From positions 20,008,339 through 20,072,338 of the forward strand of contig NC_068341.1 in assembly GCF_014633365.1 (NCBI RefSeq): a stretch of DNA of 64,000 nt, read 5' to 3'. The stretch comes from Diospyros lotus (taxonomy: Eukaryota; Streptophyta; Magnoliopsida; Ericales; Ebenaceae). The notes under the pieces were generated by a model. That model was not told the origin of the DNA. It was given only the letters and a program-made list of their open reading frames with translations, and made no database searches. A program made the translations under genes and the position numbers. This document shows positions 1 to 10,959 of this stretch, piece after piece (positions within the stretch are counted from its first letter, which is position 1; every line of letters starts with the position of its first letter).

Positions 1-1
1 A

Positions 2-1027
2 CTTATACTTGTAGGGTGGAGGGGGAGGAGATGAGTACTTGTAAGGCTTCTTGGGTGGTGGAGGCGGTGGAGACTTGTGGACTGGAGGCGGTGGTGGAGG
101 AGACTTGTAAATGTAAGGTTTCTTGGGTGGTGGTGGTGACTTATACACTGGAGGAGGAGGAGACTTGTAGACTGGAGGAGGTGGGGGAGGAGACTTGTAA
201 ATGTAGGGCTTCTTGGGTGGTGGAGGCGGTGGAGACTTGTAGACTGGAGGTGGTGGTGGAGGAGATTTGTAAATGTAAGGTTTCTTGGGTGGCGGTGGTG
301 ACTTATACACTGGAGGAGGAGGAGACTTATAGACAGGAGGTGGCGGGGGAGGAGACTTGTAAATATAGGGCTTCTTGGGTGGTGGAGGTGGTGGAGACTT
401 GTAAACTGGAGGTGGCGGTGGAGGAGATTTGTAAATGTAAGGTTTCTTGGGTGGTGGTGGTGACTTGTACACCGGAGGAGGAGGAGACTTGTAAACTGGA
501 GGTGGCGGGGGAGGAGACTTATAAATGTAGGGTTTCTTGGGTGGTGGTGGTGGCGGCGACTTGTAAACTGGAGGTGGTGGGGGAGGAGACTTGTAAACAT
601 AAGGTTTCTTGGGTGGTGGTGGTGGTGACTTGTACACCGGAGGAGGAGGAGACTTGTAAACTGGAGGTGGCGGGGGAGGAGACTTGTAAACATAAGGTTT
701 CTTGGGTGGTGGTGGTGGCGGCGACTTGTAAACTGGAGGTGGTGGGGGAGGAGACTTGTAAACATAAGGTTTCTTGGGTGGTGGTGGTGGTGACTTGTAT
801 TCTGGAGTTGGAGGTGGTGGAGAGTTGTAGATCGGAGACGGCGGGGGTGGAGATTTGTACTTGTAGGGATGATGATGTGGTGGCAAGTAATGCACCGGCG
901 GCGGAGGAGATGAATAATAGTAGTTGGCGGTGGTTTGAGCCGGCAAGCAGGAGAGAGACACTATGGCCACTACAAGTGTGGAAAAGAGGGAGGCCATTGA
1001 AGGCCTCCTAGTTGCCTTCGTTCCCAT
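2..1027 (-). CDS. Extensin (hydroxyproline-rich cell-wall glycoprotein), 3' end outside window
   Basis: The minus strand is open from an ATG at 1027 to the window edge (342 codons, no stop), so the C-terminus is missing. Residues 1 to about 35 form a basic N-terminus followed by a hydrophobic stretch (SLFSTLVVAIVSLSCLPAQ), a likely secretion signal. After YYYYSSPPPP and a His-rich PPHHHPYKYKSPPPP segment, the rest is tandem SPPPP blocks alternating with PVYKSPPPP and PKKPYVYKSPPPP. Ser-Pro4 is the classic site for proline hydroxylation and arabinosylation. Tyr-X-Tyr (YVY, YIY, YKY) motifs are known to cross-link extensins as isodityrosine in the wall. One VHK replaces VYK near 80-90. A second in-frame Met at residue 11 (995-997) could be the true start; 1027 was chosen because it lies about 65 bp downstream of a TATA box. 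The family call is very secure; the exact paralogue is unknown. Confidence 0.95.
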   Translation of the reverse strand, partial: MGTKATRRPSMASLFSTLVVAIVSLSCLPAQTTANYYYSSPPPPVHYLPPHHHPYKYKSPPPPSPIYNSPPPPTPEYKSPPPPPKKPYVYKSPPPPPPVYKSPPPPPPKKPYVYKSPPPPPPVYKSPPPPVYKSPPPPPKKPYVYKSPPPPPPVYKSPPPPPPKKPYIYKSPPPPPPVYKSPPPPVYKSPPPPKKPYIYKSPPPPPPVYKSPPPPPPKKPYIYKSPPPPPPVYKSPPPPVYKSPPPPKKPYIYKSPPPPPPVYKSPPPPPPKKPYIYKSPPPPPPVYKSPPPPVYKSPPPPKKPYIYKSPPPPPPVHKSPPPPPPKKPYKYSSPPPPPYKYK

Positions 1028-1092
1028 CTTCACTATGGTTTAAGTGAAATGGGTATTTGCTTCTGCTCTTCAGCTTAAGCCTCCCCCAGCCC

Positions 1093-1100
1093 TTTATATA
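1093..1100 (-). promoter_or_regulatory. TATA box of the extensin gene
   Basis: Read on the minus strand, TATATAAA lies about 65 bp upstream of the extensin ATG. This would give a leader of roughly 30-40 bases. The call rests on motif and spacing only. Confidence 0.6.
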
Positions 1101-4100
1101 GTTTAGGCATTTACCCAGTCATCACTAAATTAACTAACTAATCATAGTAAATACTGTGATTATTAGCTGGAACAGTGTGAAAGAGACATCAGTACGTAGA
1201 TGATTAATAATGAAAATTATATGTACATGAAAAATGAAGTTTCCAGCCTGGATAAGTTTGACTAGGGTAGGGATTAAAGTAGAGTTGTCTGGATGTGTGT
1301 GAAGAGGATGCATGGAAACCACATCATCTCAAGAATAAAGTAATATTGAGAGAGAGAGGGAGAGAGAGAGAGAGAGAGAAGGTGAGTTTTGAACTTTGTA
1401 ATGAAATTGTTCAATACTGGGAAGTTTCTTCTGTCTGTGATCTGTATTTATATTTATATATAATTGAGTGGAGATCTTTGAAAAGCTTGGGATCGAGAAG
1501 ATGCTCAGCTCTTCATGAATTTTTGGGGCGGGGACCAGGCGGCTTGATTTTCCCTCTCTCTCTCTCCTACAAAGTCGTTTAAGGAGAAGAAGAATCTTTG
1601 TTGTTTTCTGAATTTGATCACAAATTAAACTCGATGTTTATGCTTGTATATATTCTCATACCAAATACATAAATAGTTTTACAAAAAATATAGTTAGAAT
1701 AATAACATAATAATCATAAATTTTTCCAAACATATAGAGAGAGGACGTCATCATCAGTTATTAATGAGTCATGGATTGCCTATATATATATAGAATTAGA
1801 ATTTCTATTTGGGTAGTATCAATCTCCTGTCATGATTATGAATCGCCTGCTTTCCTGAGTATTTTCTTTTCAGTATATGGTATGCTGAAGTGAAGAGCGA
1901 AAACTAAGAGATGTTTGTTTAGTTTGGTGTACTTTTTTTTTTTTTGTCTTCAATTTTCTAGGGAAGGCTGGCTGGAAAAGTAAAGGGCGTGCATGATTTT
2001 CTTCACCAAATGCAGCATAGCTGGCACCTTTCACTGCCATTGCTTGACATTCTGGACCACCCCCAGCCAGCCCCTCAGCCCATTGTTTGGCAAAATCTTT
2101 CTAATAAATATATATATTTATTTATATCATATAACGACCTTTTATATCGTAGGGTACACCATTTACATAATACAAAACATTTTTTATATTATTTTCTTGG
2201 ATATTTGTGTTCACATCGTGTCAACACATTTAAATTGACGAAACCTGCTCTTATCTTTAGATGACAAAGACAGTGCTTTACCTTTGGATTCTCATAATTC
2301 AATAATAAGAAAGGCAAGAGTAGGAACCCTAAAAACAAAACAAAAAACTAATTAAAAACAATTGTGGAACAAAAGTAAAGTTATATAACTGAAGGAGATC
2401 ATATGAGATTGTGAATTTTAATTTTTTTTATTTTTTTAATTTAATATCTATAGCTATATCTCATATATATTAGAAAGAAAAAATTGTATTTCAATATGCA
2501 TGACTAAAGTTATACTATAATAAAAAAAAAATGCAATTTATATTTCTCTATTAAAATTTTAAAAAATTGTTTAAGTACATAAAATATGAAGCATATATCT
2601 ATTTGCACCAATTAACCTCTTGTGGGTACACAATATATTTTACTAATAAAATAAATGTCAAATGTAACTCTTCTCCAACTAAAAAGTAATTATAACTTTA
2701 AGTTTACGTTTAAATTATTGAACAGTCTTTTGCAATACAATGATAAGATTACCCATAAAAATGACTCTTTTTTAACTTTTGTAAAAGAAGAATCTCGAGT
2801 TCTAAAAATGTCTTTCAAAATCGAATGAATTAAAGAAAAAAAAAAAGAAATTTGGTCCTGATGAATATATAATATTAGTGAGCAATTGTTTGTTCTGAGA
2901 AAATTGACCACAAATTGTGGAACATAATGATAAGGAATATGTTCCATAACTGATGATGGATCTGTGTCATGACTAAATATATTATAAGATTAATAATAAT
3001 CACCGACACAAAACGTTAAGCATGAGATACAATATTATGATGTAAGAAAGAAATTAAGCATTGATCCCATCCACCTAACCCAGTACCTAATACATGCATT
3101 TTTTATTAGGGTTTGGTTGATGAATGGGCTGACTGCAGCTTAATTAGGTTTAAATAAATACAGGGTGCCATGCACGTAAGAGCCCGCCTTCTCTTCTCTT
3201 CTTCATCTTTTTCTTAATTAATTGTGTAATTAAATTAATGAAATCAAATCAAATTGTAACCATAATGATTAAACTTGAAAATTAATATTCAAAATGAAGC
3301 AGCCAACAGCTGATCAATGAACCCACTCTGTAACAAAGCAAAGTACATCAAAGGTCTCACTTTCAAAGGGTTGGGGACAGCTTATTTTCGTAGGCAACAA
3401 CATTTCATCTTGCTTTTTTTTTTTTTTTTAAGCAAAGAGGTTGATTACACGTCTGTGAATAAAGTAACAAAATATATAAAAAAAAATTAAAAAAAAAAAA
3501 GGGCATCTTAAGAGTATAAACCTTATACAACGGACTCACGCAACCTTGGTTTCACATTCTACTTTTCAACTCGGATCATGTAAACTAGTACTAACACATT
3601 GCACAAATAGGGACACTTTCTTATCCAAGTGTGCAAAAAAATATATATATATTCGTCTTAGTGGCAAGCATGCATCACCCTAATTAAGCATCCAAATGCA
3701 ACAAATTAATCATATTCTACGGGGTCAGTTATCAAAAAATTATTAAATTTTGGTTGGTGTATCAATTAATTCAACAACAAATTTTAAAAGTTATTGACTT
3801 TATATTCCAATTTTTAATTTTATATTAATCCTACAACGTCATTCAAACTTATATAATTAATACCATTTTGATATATAATTAATTATGGGTATAATGTTAA
3901 CTATTACCTTAAGTAATAATAAATGCACTTTTTTTTCAAACTTCGGAAGAATGAACACAAGAAGAAACAGAGAACCGATCGAGAGTTCTTTATCTCAACT
4001 CAATGAATGACAATTGAGAAGATACATGCATTTCTATAGAGACAGTAATTACTCTTTCTAACAAAATTGCAGTGAGGGGCCGGGAATGTTGAGGAGAAAT

Positions 4101-4200
4101 AGTCTTTAATGTTCTCAATGGAGATATAATTTCAGTTAGTTAGTTAAAATATTTATCTCTGATTTGATTTAGAATAGGTTTTCAATTTTATTTTAAATAT
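1101..4200. other. AT-rich intergenic spacer upstream of extensin
   Basis: No gene or terminal-repeat structure was recognised. It is very AT-rich, with poly-A/T runs near 2521-2530, 3415-3429 and 3479-3500. Short open frames here (for example about 1989-2264) have no recognisable domain. Distal regulatory DNA of the extensin gene may lie here but cannot be shown. Confidence 0.5.
1348..1379. repeat. (GA)n microsatellite
   Basis: A nearly pure GA run with one GGG interruption, upstream of the extensin promoter. GA/CT tracts are common in plant promoters, but no role can be inferred here. Confidence 0.85.
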
Positions 4201-4477
4201 TAATTAAATATTTAGAGACGGATGTCTCTAAGCGCACAAATTGTTGATTTCTAACCTAAATAAGGATCTAATTTCATCAATAAATGTCAAAAATTAAGTT
4301 TTTTTTTTTTTTTATTTAGGAACTTCAACGACAAAAAATCCTGTCACCATTCAATAACGAAAATTTTTTTGTCGCTAATACATAATAAAAACTTAAATAT
4401 AAAAAAATAAAATAAAATAAAATTAGAGATAGAACTGTTTTTGCCGCTGATTTTTATTTTAAAATAATTTGACAAGC

Positions 4478-4628
4478 CCCAGCCGGACGCGTGCGTGAGG
4501 GCCTTGCAGGGACTAAGTGACTCCACATTAGGCCACCACATGTCGCGCTGGGAAATTAATCCCAGCGCACTCCTTCCCCACAATTTCGATCCCTGGTCCT
4601 CCACGCGCGCGCCCAACCGTCCGAGATG
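4478..4628. other. GC-rich island inside the CACTA-like element
   Basis: About 150 bp of clearly higher GC content (GGACGCGTGCGTGAGGGCC, CTCCACGCGCGCGCCC) sits in a region otherwise over 70% A+T by eye. It contains a short hairpin (CTGGGAAATTAATCCCAG). It could be captured sequence or an internal part of the transposon. No coding similarity was recognised. Confidence 0.4.
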
Positions 4629-4959
4629 CAAGCCTCCTTAATATGTATAGTGCACATATTAATTATATATTATATTTAACTGCCAACAGTTTTAATTTTA
4701 TTTTAAATTAAGATTTTAAATTTTAAATCTATTAAATTCATAAATTAAAAATTAAAAAAATAAATGTTATCAATTTTTAACTCCTAACACTTAAATATTG
4801 TAATTAATTCATCTCTTAAATATTTAAATTTTATTTGATTAAAAATTAGTTTAATACATATTTGTTATTATAAATTTTACAATATCATATCAATTTACAT
4901 ATTTTGGTTTGTAAATAAAATACATAAAATATGCATTTAAAACTAAAAAATTTTAATTT

Positions 4960-5790
4960 TTTTAATCGCTAAATTTTAATTTTTTTTATTTTTTAGCGAT
5001 AGGTGTCACCCCATCGCTAAATTTTAAGTTTTTATTTCATTTTATTTTTATTTTTTTAGCGACGAGCTTCACCCCGTCACTAAATTTTAAGTTCTATTTA
5101 ATTTTTTTTATTTCTTAGCGACAGACTTCACCCTATCGCTAGAATTTAAGTTTTTATTTAATATTTTTTTATTTTTTAGCTACGCATTTCACCCCGTCGC
5201 TAAATTCTAAGTTTTATTTAATTTTATTTTTTATTTTTTAGTTACGGGTTTCACCCGTCACTAAATTTTAATTTTTTATTTAATTTCTTTTTTTATTTTT
5301 TAGGGCCTGGTGTGACCCCATCCCTAAAATTTAAGTTTTTATTTAATTTTATTTTTATTTTTTAGCAACGGGTTTCACCCGTCGCTAAATTTTAAGTTTT
5401 TATTTAATTTTATTTTTATTTTTTAGCGACGGGCTTAACTCCGTCACTAAATTTTAAGTTTTATTTATTTATTTTTATTTTTTAGCGACGAGCTTCACCC
5501 CGTCGCTAAAATTGAAGTTTTTATTTATTTATTTTTATTTTTTAGTGACGGGCTTCACCCCGTCGTTAAAATTGAAGTTTTTATTTAATTTTTTTTATTT
5601 TTTAGCGACGGGCTTCACCCCATCACTAAAATTTAAGTTTTTATTTATTTTTTTATTTTTTAATGACGAGCTTCATCCCGTCGCTAAATTTTAATTTTTC
5701 AGTTAATTTTTTTATTTTTTAGCGACTGGTCGACCTCGTCACTAAATTTAAAAAATAAAATAAAATTTAGCAACGAAATATCCGTCACTT
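4960..5790. repeat. Tandem array of about 60-bp palindromic units
   Basis: About a dozen or more diverged copies of a unit: an AT spacer (TTTTATTTAATTTTTATTTTTT) trimmed to TTTTTATTTTTTAGCGACGG here, then GCTTCACCCCGTCGCTAAAA. Each unit can fold because GCGACGGG pairs with CCCGTCGC across a TTCA-type loop. Copies differ by CpG-decay type changes (GTCGCT to GTCACT, CCGTC to CCATC). This is the subterminal repeat region of the CACTA-like element, expanded to most of its length. Confidence 0.8.
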
Positions 5791-5849
5791 AGATGTCTCT
5801 AATTAGCGACAAAATTCTTCCATCACTAAATTACAAATTTTTTGTAGTG

Positions 5850-6266
5850 TACATGCACTTGCATCATCACTGTGACATTGGATATACATTTGGACATTTC
5901 TCTCAGACCATTGTCTGACTTAGGCATCAAAGGGCTCGCGTGGGGGAGTCTCCTGCATGCCTTTCTGACTTTCATTTTTTATCACAGGCTAAGATCCACC
6001 CTAACTCATCAAAGGGACCGAAAGGCCCTTCTCCTGAAGACCTATCAAGGCACCTTCCTCCTGACTCCCCGAAAACTCTTCCAGGTAGCCCATTTGGAAA
6101 CCTTGAAGACCTATTCGAGTCCATGCCTCATCGGGTTCTAGCCCTGACCTGTCTCAGATCCATTTGACCTCGCTCGTGGTATCTCGGACCCTCTATCATG
6201 GTGAAGAACTCTGTTTTGACTGATCTCAAGACAAATAAATTTAATTATTGTAATTAGGCAACAACA
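5850..6266 (+). repeat. Left LTR of the Tat-like element, truncated
   Basis: Aligns along its length with 13375-13795 of the right LTR (shared ACATGCACTTGCAT, TTGACCTCGCTCGTGG, AAATAAATTTAATTGTT-type end, GCAACAACA terminus). It begins directly at the CACTA end, so only the 3' 43% of the LTR remains. Substitutions between the two copies are numerous, indicating an old insertion. Confidence 0.85.
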
Positions 6267-6267
6267 A

Positions 6268-6286
6268 TTTGGCATCTTCTATAGGA
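6268..6286 (+). promoter_or_regulatory. Decayed primer-binding site of the Tat-like element
   Basis: TTTGGCATCTTCTATAGGA follows the left LTR by one base. It resembles the TTTGGCGCCGTCTGTGGG-type site of plant Gypsy elements, with several C/G losses. Confidence 0.5.
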
Positions 6287-6927
6287 ATCAAACAAAAAGT
6301 GCATCGATCCATGCCTAGATGAATGAGGTATGTCTGAACTAGAGGATTTTAGCATGAAGCAACAACAGGGGAGCATTTGCCAAACCCTCCTCTAGAGCCC
6401 ACGGCACCCCAAAGAGGACAAGAAAGCTGGATGGCCGGCGATCAACACCCCACAGTACAAGACTAGTTTGCAAAACAAACATCTCCAGCACCCTCCACAC
6501 ATACAACCCTTATGCCCTCAATCCTAGAGCCAACTTGCCCTAAAGGCTCTAAGTACGATCGAGTGCCGACTGACATACTAGGTCCCTCTGGAACCAAGAA
6601 ATCCTCTACGATTTCCTTTGAGAATTTCAAAAATTAGAACAAAGATATGAGGAATTAAAGAAGAGCAATGAAGAGAAGATAAAGACTTTAAAGCAACTAT
6701 TTGGTCTCTTGCGTATGTTCCTACCTACCCTAGAAGCTTAGACCTCTTCAGATGGTGTTCGTGTTAGTGCCTCCTCATCAACTGACATTGGCTCAGTCAA
6801 AATCACAGCAGCTAAATCCCATCGTGGGAACCCAATACTAAGAACAGTGAAAAAACGTCGAGAAAACTACTATATATGCGAGAAGAAACGGTAGTGAGCA
6901 CAACTTCCGCCCACAAGCTCAAAATGA

Positions 6928-7908
6928 ATGTTCAACCTGGATCTCTTCCAACCTCATGTGGGGAAAAAAATTAAGAAACTGGTCGAAGAAGTTTTTGAAA
7001 AAAAGGTCGCTGAAGTTATTTCTGAGGAGGTGCGTCCACGACGCATACCCTTTTCTCAAAACGTGCTTAGCCATACGCTTCCTCCCAAGTTTAAACTTCC
7101 ATATCTACCTGGATACAACGGAATGGAGGATCCCATTCTCCATATGCAACTATTTGAATCTTTAACATATTTCTACAAGTAGGGTGATGCTACCATGTGT
7201 TTGGTTTTCCCACAACCATTAACCGAGTACAAACATGCTTGGTTTAGTGAGTTTCCCTCTGGATATTTTACTTCTTATGAACAACTGTGAGTAAAGTTCA
7301 TCGCAGCCTTCGTTACCCGCTCCTCAAGGAAAAAGGCCCTCACTTGCCTCCTCATTATCTGACAAGGTCCTAGGGAAATACTAAGACAGTATATTGATCG
7401 CTTTCGAAATGCAATGCTAGAATTACAAAACTTGCTAATCGAATTGACCGTTTCAGCTTTCTTGCAGGGAACCACAAATTTCCATTCTTTCCACAAAAAG
7501 GTAAGGAGATTGGCAAGGGAAAACCATCTTGGCCAAGCTTCTCAGAGGGCACCTTATTAATTATGCGTCTCAACAAGATAGGTTGCCTAGGGCAAACCAA
7601 GGTCCAATAAGAGGGCGACCCAAAGAAGATGGCAACCAGCAGTACAGAGCACCACTGGAACAACAAAGAAGACCCTCGAGGGAAAATTCACCATCGCCCC
7701 CAACAGAATATGAACCCACTCAAGAGCATATTCACATTATATCAAGAGGAGAAACCTTAGTTGGTGATTCTTCGACAGCTCATAAGTTATACGCGTGCCA
7801 AGCTTTGCATGTGGACTCTGTAGCCCACGTTGCACCTAATGAAGAGCCCATTTCCTTCACCCCAGCCGACCAAGGAAATATTCTCATGCCTCACAATAAC
7901 CCTTTGGT
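6928..7908 (+). pseudogene. gag pseudogene of the Tat-like element
   Basis: The frame at 6928-7182 reads VRPRRIPFSQNVLSHTLPPK then FKLPYLPGYNGMEDPILHMQ, the typical plant Gypsy gag start (LP..FK.P.L..YnG..DP..H). A TAG at 7180-7182 stops it. Homology continues past the stop (cfPqplteykhAWFsefpsg pattern, YEQL, RQYIDRFRNAMLEL) in shifting frames to about 7500. A tail rich in Glu, Pro and Gln spans 7529-7908 (GRPKEDGNQQY, SPSPPTEYEPTQEHIHIISR), the gag-protease linker. It is then interrupted by a MITE. Confidence 0.8.
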
Positions 7909-8723
7909 GGGTAAAATTAATAAACACTCACTGAACTTTAAAAATGTAACTACTTACTCACTGAACTTTGTTCAACGTCAACCATCCATCACCCCGTTAT
8001 ATCACCGTCTGATCTTGAAACATATTAAAAGATTTTTGTATGCATTTGAGATCACTTACTTCTCAAACCAAAAGGAAAAAACTAAACTAATGATTCAAAT
8101 TGAAAAACTATTGATGCAAACCAAAAGTAAAATAAAAAATATTTGCTTAGATTTTTTTACCTCCATTACGAACAACGAAATTCACAAAAAATGTATTTAA
8201 TAATGAAACCAAATTGGTCATATCCGGTGACCAGGATACCTTCAGTTTTTGGCTCTTGGTCTCATTATTGAATATGTTGAATTTCGTTGTTCGTAATGGA
8301 GGTAAAAAAATCTAAACAGACATTTTTTTTACTTTTGGTTTGCATTAGTAGCTTTTTTAATTTGAATCATTAGCTTAGTTTTTGACTTTTGGTTTGAGAA
8401 ATAAATGATCTCAAATGCATACAAAAATCTTTTAATATGTTTCAAGATCAGACAGTGATGTAACGGGGTGATGGATGGTTGACGTTGACCAAAGTTCAGT
8501 GAGTAAGTAGTTATATTTTTAAATTTCAGTGAGTGTATGTTTAATTAATTTTTGCCACGTCAGATTCCGTTAGCATTTTTCATTTATAATAGTTGACGGA
8601 ATTATAATGAGTGATGGATGGTTGACGTTGAGTAAAGTTTAGTGAGTAACTAGTTACAATTTAAAGTTCAGTGAGTAAATAATTACAACTTTAAAGTTCA
8701 ATAAGTGTTTATTAATTTTACCC
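7909..8723. mobile_element. Mutator-type MITE with long hairpin arms, inserted in gag-pro
   Basis: 815 bp. Ends GGGTAAAATTAATAAACACT and AGTGTTTATTAATTTTACCC are perfect terminal inverted repeats. Flanks CCCTTTGGT (7900-7908) and CAGTTTGGT (8724-8732) match at 7 of 9 bases, as for a 9-bp Mutator-type duplication. Two arms of about 280 bp (about 7930-8205 and 8263-8545) are inverted copies around a loop of about 60 bp. The right arm is followed by partial duplications of its own end. Removing the element plus one duplication rejoins the host reading frame as PLVISTVIAKHPIDRILVD, a Gypsy protease entry, which confirms the boundaries. Confidence 0.88.
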
Positions 8724-8732
8724 CAGTTTGGT

Positions 8733-9244
8733 CATCTCTACTGTGATCGCCAAACATCCAATCGACCGTATCCTTGTGGATAGCAGCAGGTTCATCAATT
8801 TTGTTTATTGGAACTGCTTTAAACATATGCTTATTGCACATGACTGACTCCAACCTATTTTCTCCCCCATTGTACAGTTTTACTGGGGAAGCAATGCCTA
8901 TCACAGGGACCATGAGATCTCATCCTTGCAGAGTTACTCGACAGGTTAACTTCATGGCTATGAAAACCACATTGACAGTTTATAACGTTATCCTCGGAAA
9001 AGTCTTCCTCAATAACATGAGGGTCATCATACACCCTAGTTACCTTTTAATGAAGTTTCCAACTCCCAACAGTGTAGGCCAAGTTCGAGGTGACCAGAAA
9101 AAGGCCCGGGTATGCTACATATCGTCAACTAAGACAATAAAGAGGAAAAAATTTTCTCATACCCCTGATGAAACCATGTCCATCTTAGAGCAAGCCTCAT
9201 CAAATCCCCAGCCAGTGAAAGCCTTGGAGCTTATTGCACTCTAG
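8733..9244 (+). pseudogene. Protease domain remnant of the Tat-like element
   Basis: Read across the MITE, HPIDRILVDSS contains the aspartic protease site (canonical VDSGSS). The downstream frame 8774-9244 has YNVILGKVFLNNMRVIIHPS and KFPTPNSVGQVRGDQKKARV then CYISSTK, matching the conserved ILGRP..L..KFPT..GxG..GDQ..AR.CY block. A frameshift separates the DS motif from the rest, so the enzyme is not functional. Confidence 0.8.
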
Positions 9245-9445
9245 GAAAATGAGGGAGATAAGGTAGTTTACGTGCGAAGTCAACTGCCATCAAGGCAAAG
9301 AGAATAAATTGTACAGTGCATGTGAGACAACGCAAACATATTTTCCTGGATACCTGTCGACATGTCAAGCATTGACCCCAGATAATCTCTAATCAATTGA
9401 ACGTAAGACTTGAAGTCAAACCCATAAAATAGAAGAAAATGAACA

Positions 9446-10198
9446 TTGCACCTGATAGATTACCAGCCCTTAAAGAGGGAAGTTGATATACTTCTAAAAG
9501 CCGAATTCATTCATGAAGTCCACTACCCTGACTGGCTAGCTAATGTGGTCATGGTGAAGAAGCCCAGTGGAAAATGGCGAGTTTGTGTGGATTTTACTGA
9601 GCTAAACAAGGCATATCCAAAAGACTCATACCCATTGTCGTGAATCAGTTGCTTGGTGGATAACAACTCGGGGTATCATATGTTAAGCTTCCTAGACGCC
9701 CTTTCAGGATATCACCAAATCAACATGTTCCCGCCAAATGCTAAGAAAACTTCCTTCATTACCGAAACTAAAACTTATTGCTACTAGGTTATGCCTTTTA
9801 GGTTTAAGAATGCTAGAGCCACCTATCAATGGATGATCAACAAAGTTTTCAAAGAATTGCTTAGAATCACCATGGAAGCCTATGTTGACGACCTAGTAGT
9901 TAAAAATCGTGCAGAGGAGTCGCACATGGAAAAATTAGCACAAGTCTTTACAGTATGTCGTCAATACAATATGCGACTTAATCCTTTCGGTGTTAGATCG
10001 AGAAAATTCCTAAGTTATCTCATTACACAGCATGGCATAGAGGCTAAACCTGAGAAGATTCAGGTCGTTTTGGATATGCAATCTCCCTCAAATTTAAAGG
10101 AGGTCCAACAGCTTATTGCCCATCTGGTGGCCCTCAATTGCTTTATTTCCAAGTTCACAGAGAGGAGTTTACCCTTTTTTCTGATACTAAAAGGATGA
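9446..10198 (+). pseudogene. Reverse transcriptase remnant of the Tat-like element
   Basis: 9446-9643 encodes the RT N-terminus (IHEVHYPDWLANVVMVKKPS, GKWRVCVDFTELNKAYPKDS). A TGA at about 9641 and a TAG at about 9787 break the frame. 9791-10198 continues with MPFRFKNARATYQWMINKVF and the catalytic YVDD (9881-9892), then the thumb/connection (GIEAKPEKIQVVLDM). The intermediate block at about 9680-9785 keeps SFLDALSGYHQINM. Order and content match Gypsy RT; the stops make it a pseudogene. Confidence 0.88.
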
Positions 10199-10200
10199 AA

Positions 10201-10690
10201 GAACTTCCAATGGGATGATAAGTGTGAATAGGCATTCCAAGCCTTGGCCGACTTCATCTTGGAATGTACACATTTCCCTAAGCCTGAAAGCAAGTCCCCA
10301 CTTGAGTGGAAGCTATTTGTGGATGGAGCCTCAAATATACAAGGAAGTGGAGCCAATATTGTATTAATCTCTCTTGAAAATACCATTTTGGAGTACTTCT
10401 TGCGATTCACCTTTCCCAGTTCAAATAATGTCGCATAGTACAAAGTCCTCATTGTCAATTTAGCCATCGCCAAAAAATTAGAAGTAAAAAAGGTGATGGC
10501 CCACAGTGATTCTCAGCCTGTGGTACAACAATTTCAAGGTACTTATGAAACTAGAGACCCTACGTTTACTCGATAGCTATAGAAGTTACAGGACTTGGTG
10601 CATTTTTTTCATGATTTCCAACTAGTCCAAATCAATCGCGCATTTAACCATCATGCAGACGCATTATCCAAACTAATAGCGACAATGGAC
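10201..10690 (+). pseudogene. RNase H remnant of the Tat-like element
   Basis: The frame at 10244-10438 has WKLFVDGASNIQGSGANIVL then LRFTFPSSNNVA. After a stop, 10440-10690 reads SDSQPVVQQFQGTYETRD and NRAFNHHADALSKL. These match the VDGASN..GSGAG, SDSQLVV and NxxADALAxLAS signature blocks of plant Gypsy RNase H. Multiple stops. Confidence 0.82.
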
Positions 10691-10959
10691 ACCCCAAGGC
10701 GCCTGATCCACATGGAAGTTTTGCAAAAGTCGAGCATAAATGAAAGCAAGAAGGAAAAAATGGTGCAGATTATCGAAACAACCAATAATTGGAGGTCACC
10801 CATTATGCGATACCTTCATACTAGGGAGCTTCCTACTAACCTTGCGAATGCTAGGACATTGAAAGCCCAAGCAACCCGCTTCGTAATCATAGACGATACT
10901 CTGTACAAGCGTGCCTTCTCTATGCCATTACTAAAATGTCTTGGTTCGTGAGAGGCGCA

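Larger units (their letters stand above)
4207..5849. mobile_element. Non-autonomous CACTA-like transposon with tandem subterminal hairpins
   Basis: The right end reads ..TTTTTTGTAGTG at 5849, the reverse complement of a CACTACAAAAAA terminus typical of CACTA (En/Spm) elements. Inside it are repeated hairpin units of the form TTTAGCGACGGG..CCCGTCGCTAAA. Matching subterminal sequence (TTAGAGACGGATGTCTCTAA, GTCGCTAAT) starts at about 4207, but no CACTAC left end was found, so the left boundary is approximate or truncated. No transposase gene is visible. The right flank is the middle of a Gypsy LTR, so this element inserted into that LTR. Confidence 0.65.

Noticed and set aside
16..1011. 331-codon open frame on the plus strand, rich in Glu, Val and Cys
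   Set aside because: It is the antisense of the extensin repeat; periodicity and SPPPP/YVYK motifs lie on the minus strand, with an ATG and TATA box.
5872..6167. Two overlapping open frames of 75-89 codons
   Set aside because: They lie wholly in the left LTR remnant of the Tat-like element and have broken counterparts in the right LTR.
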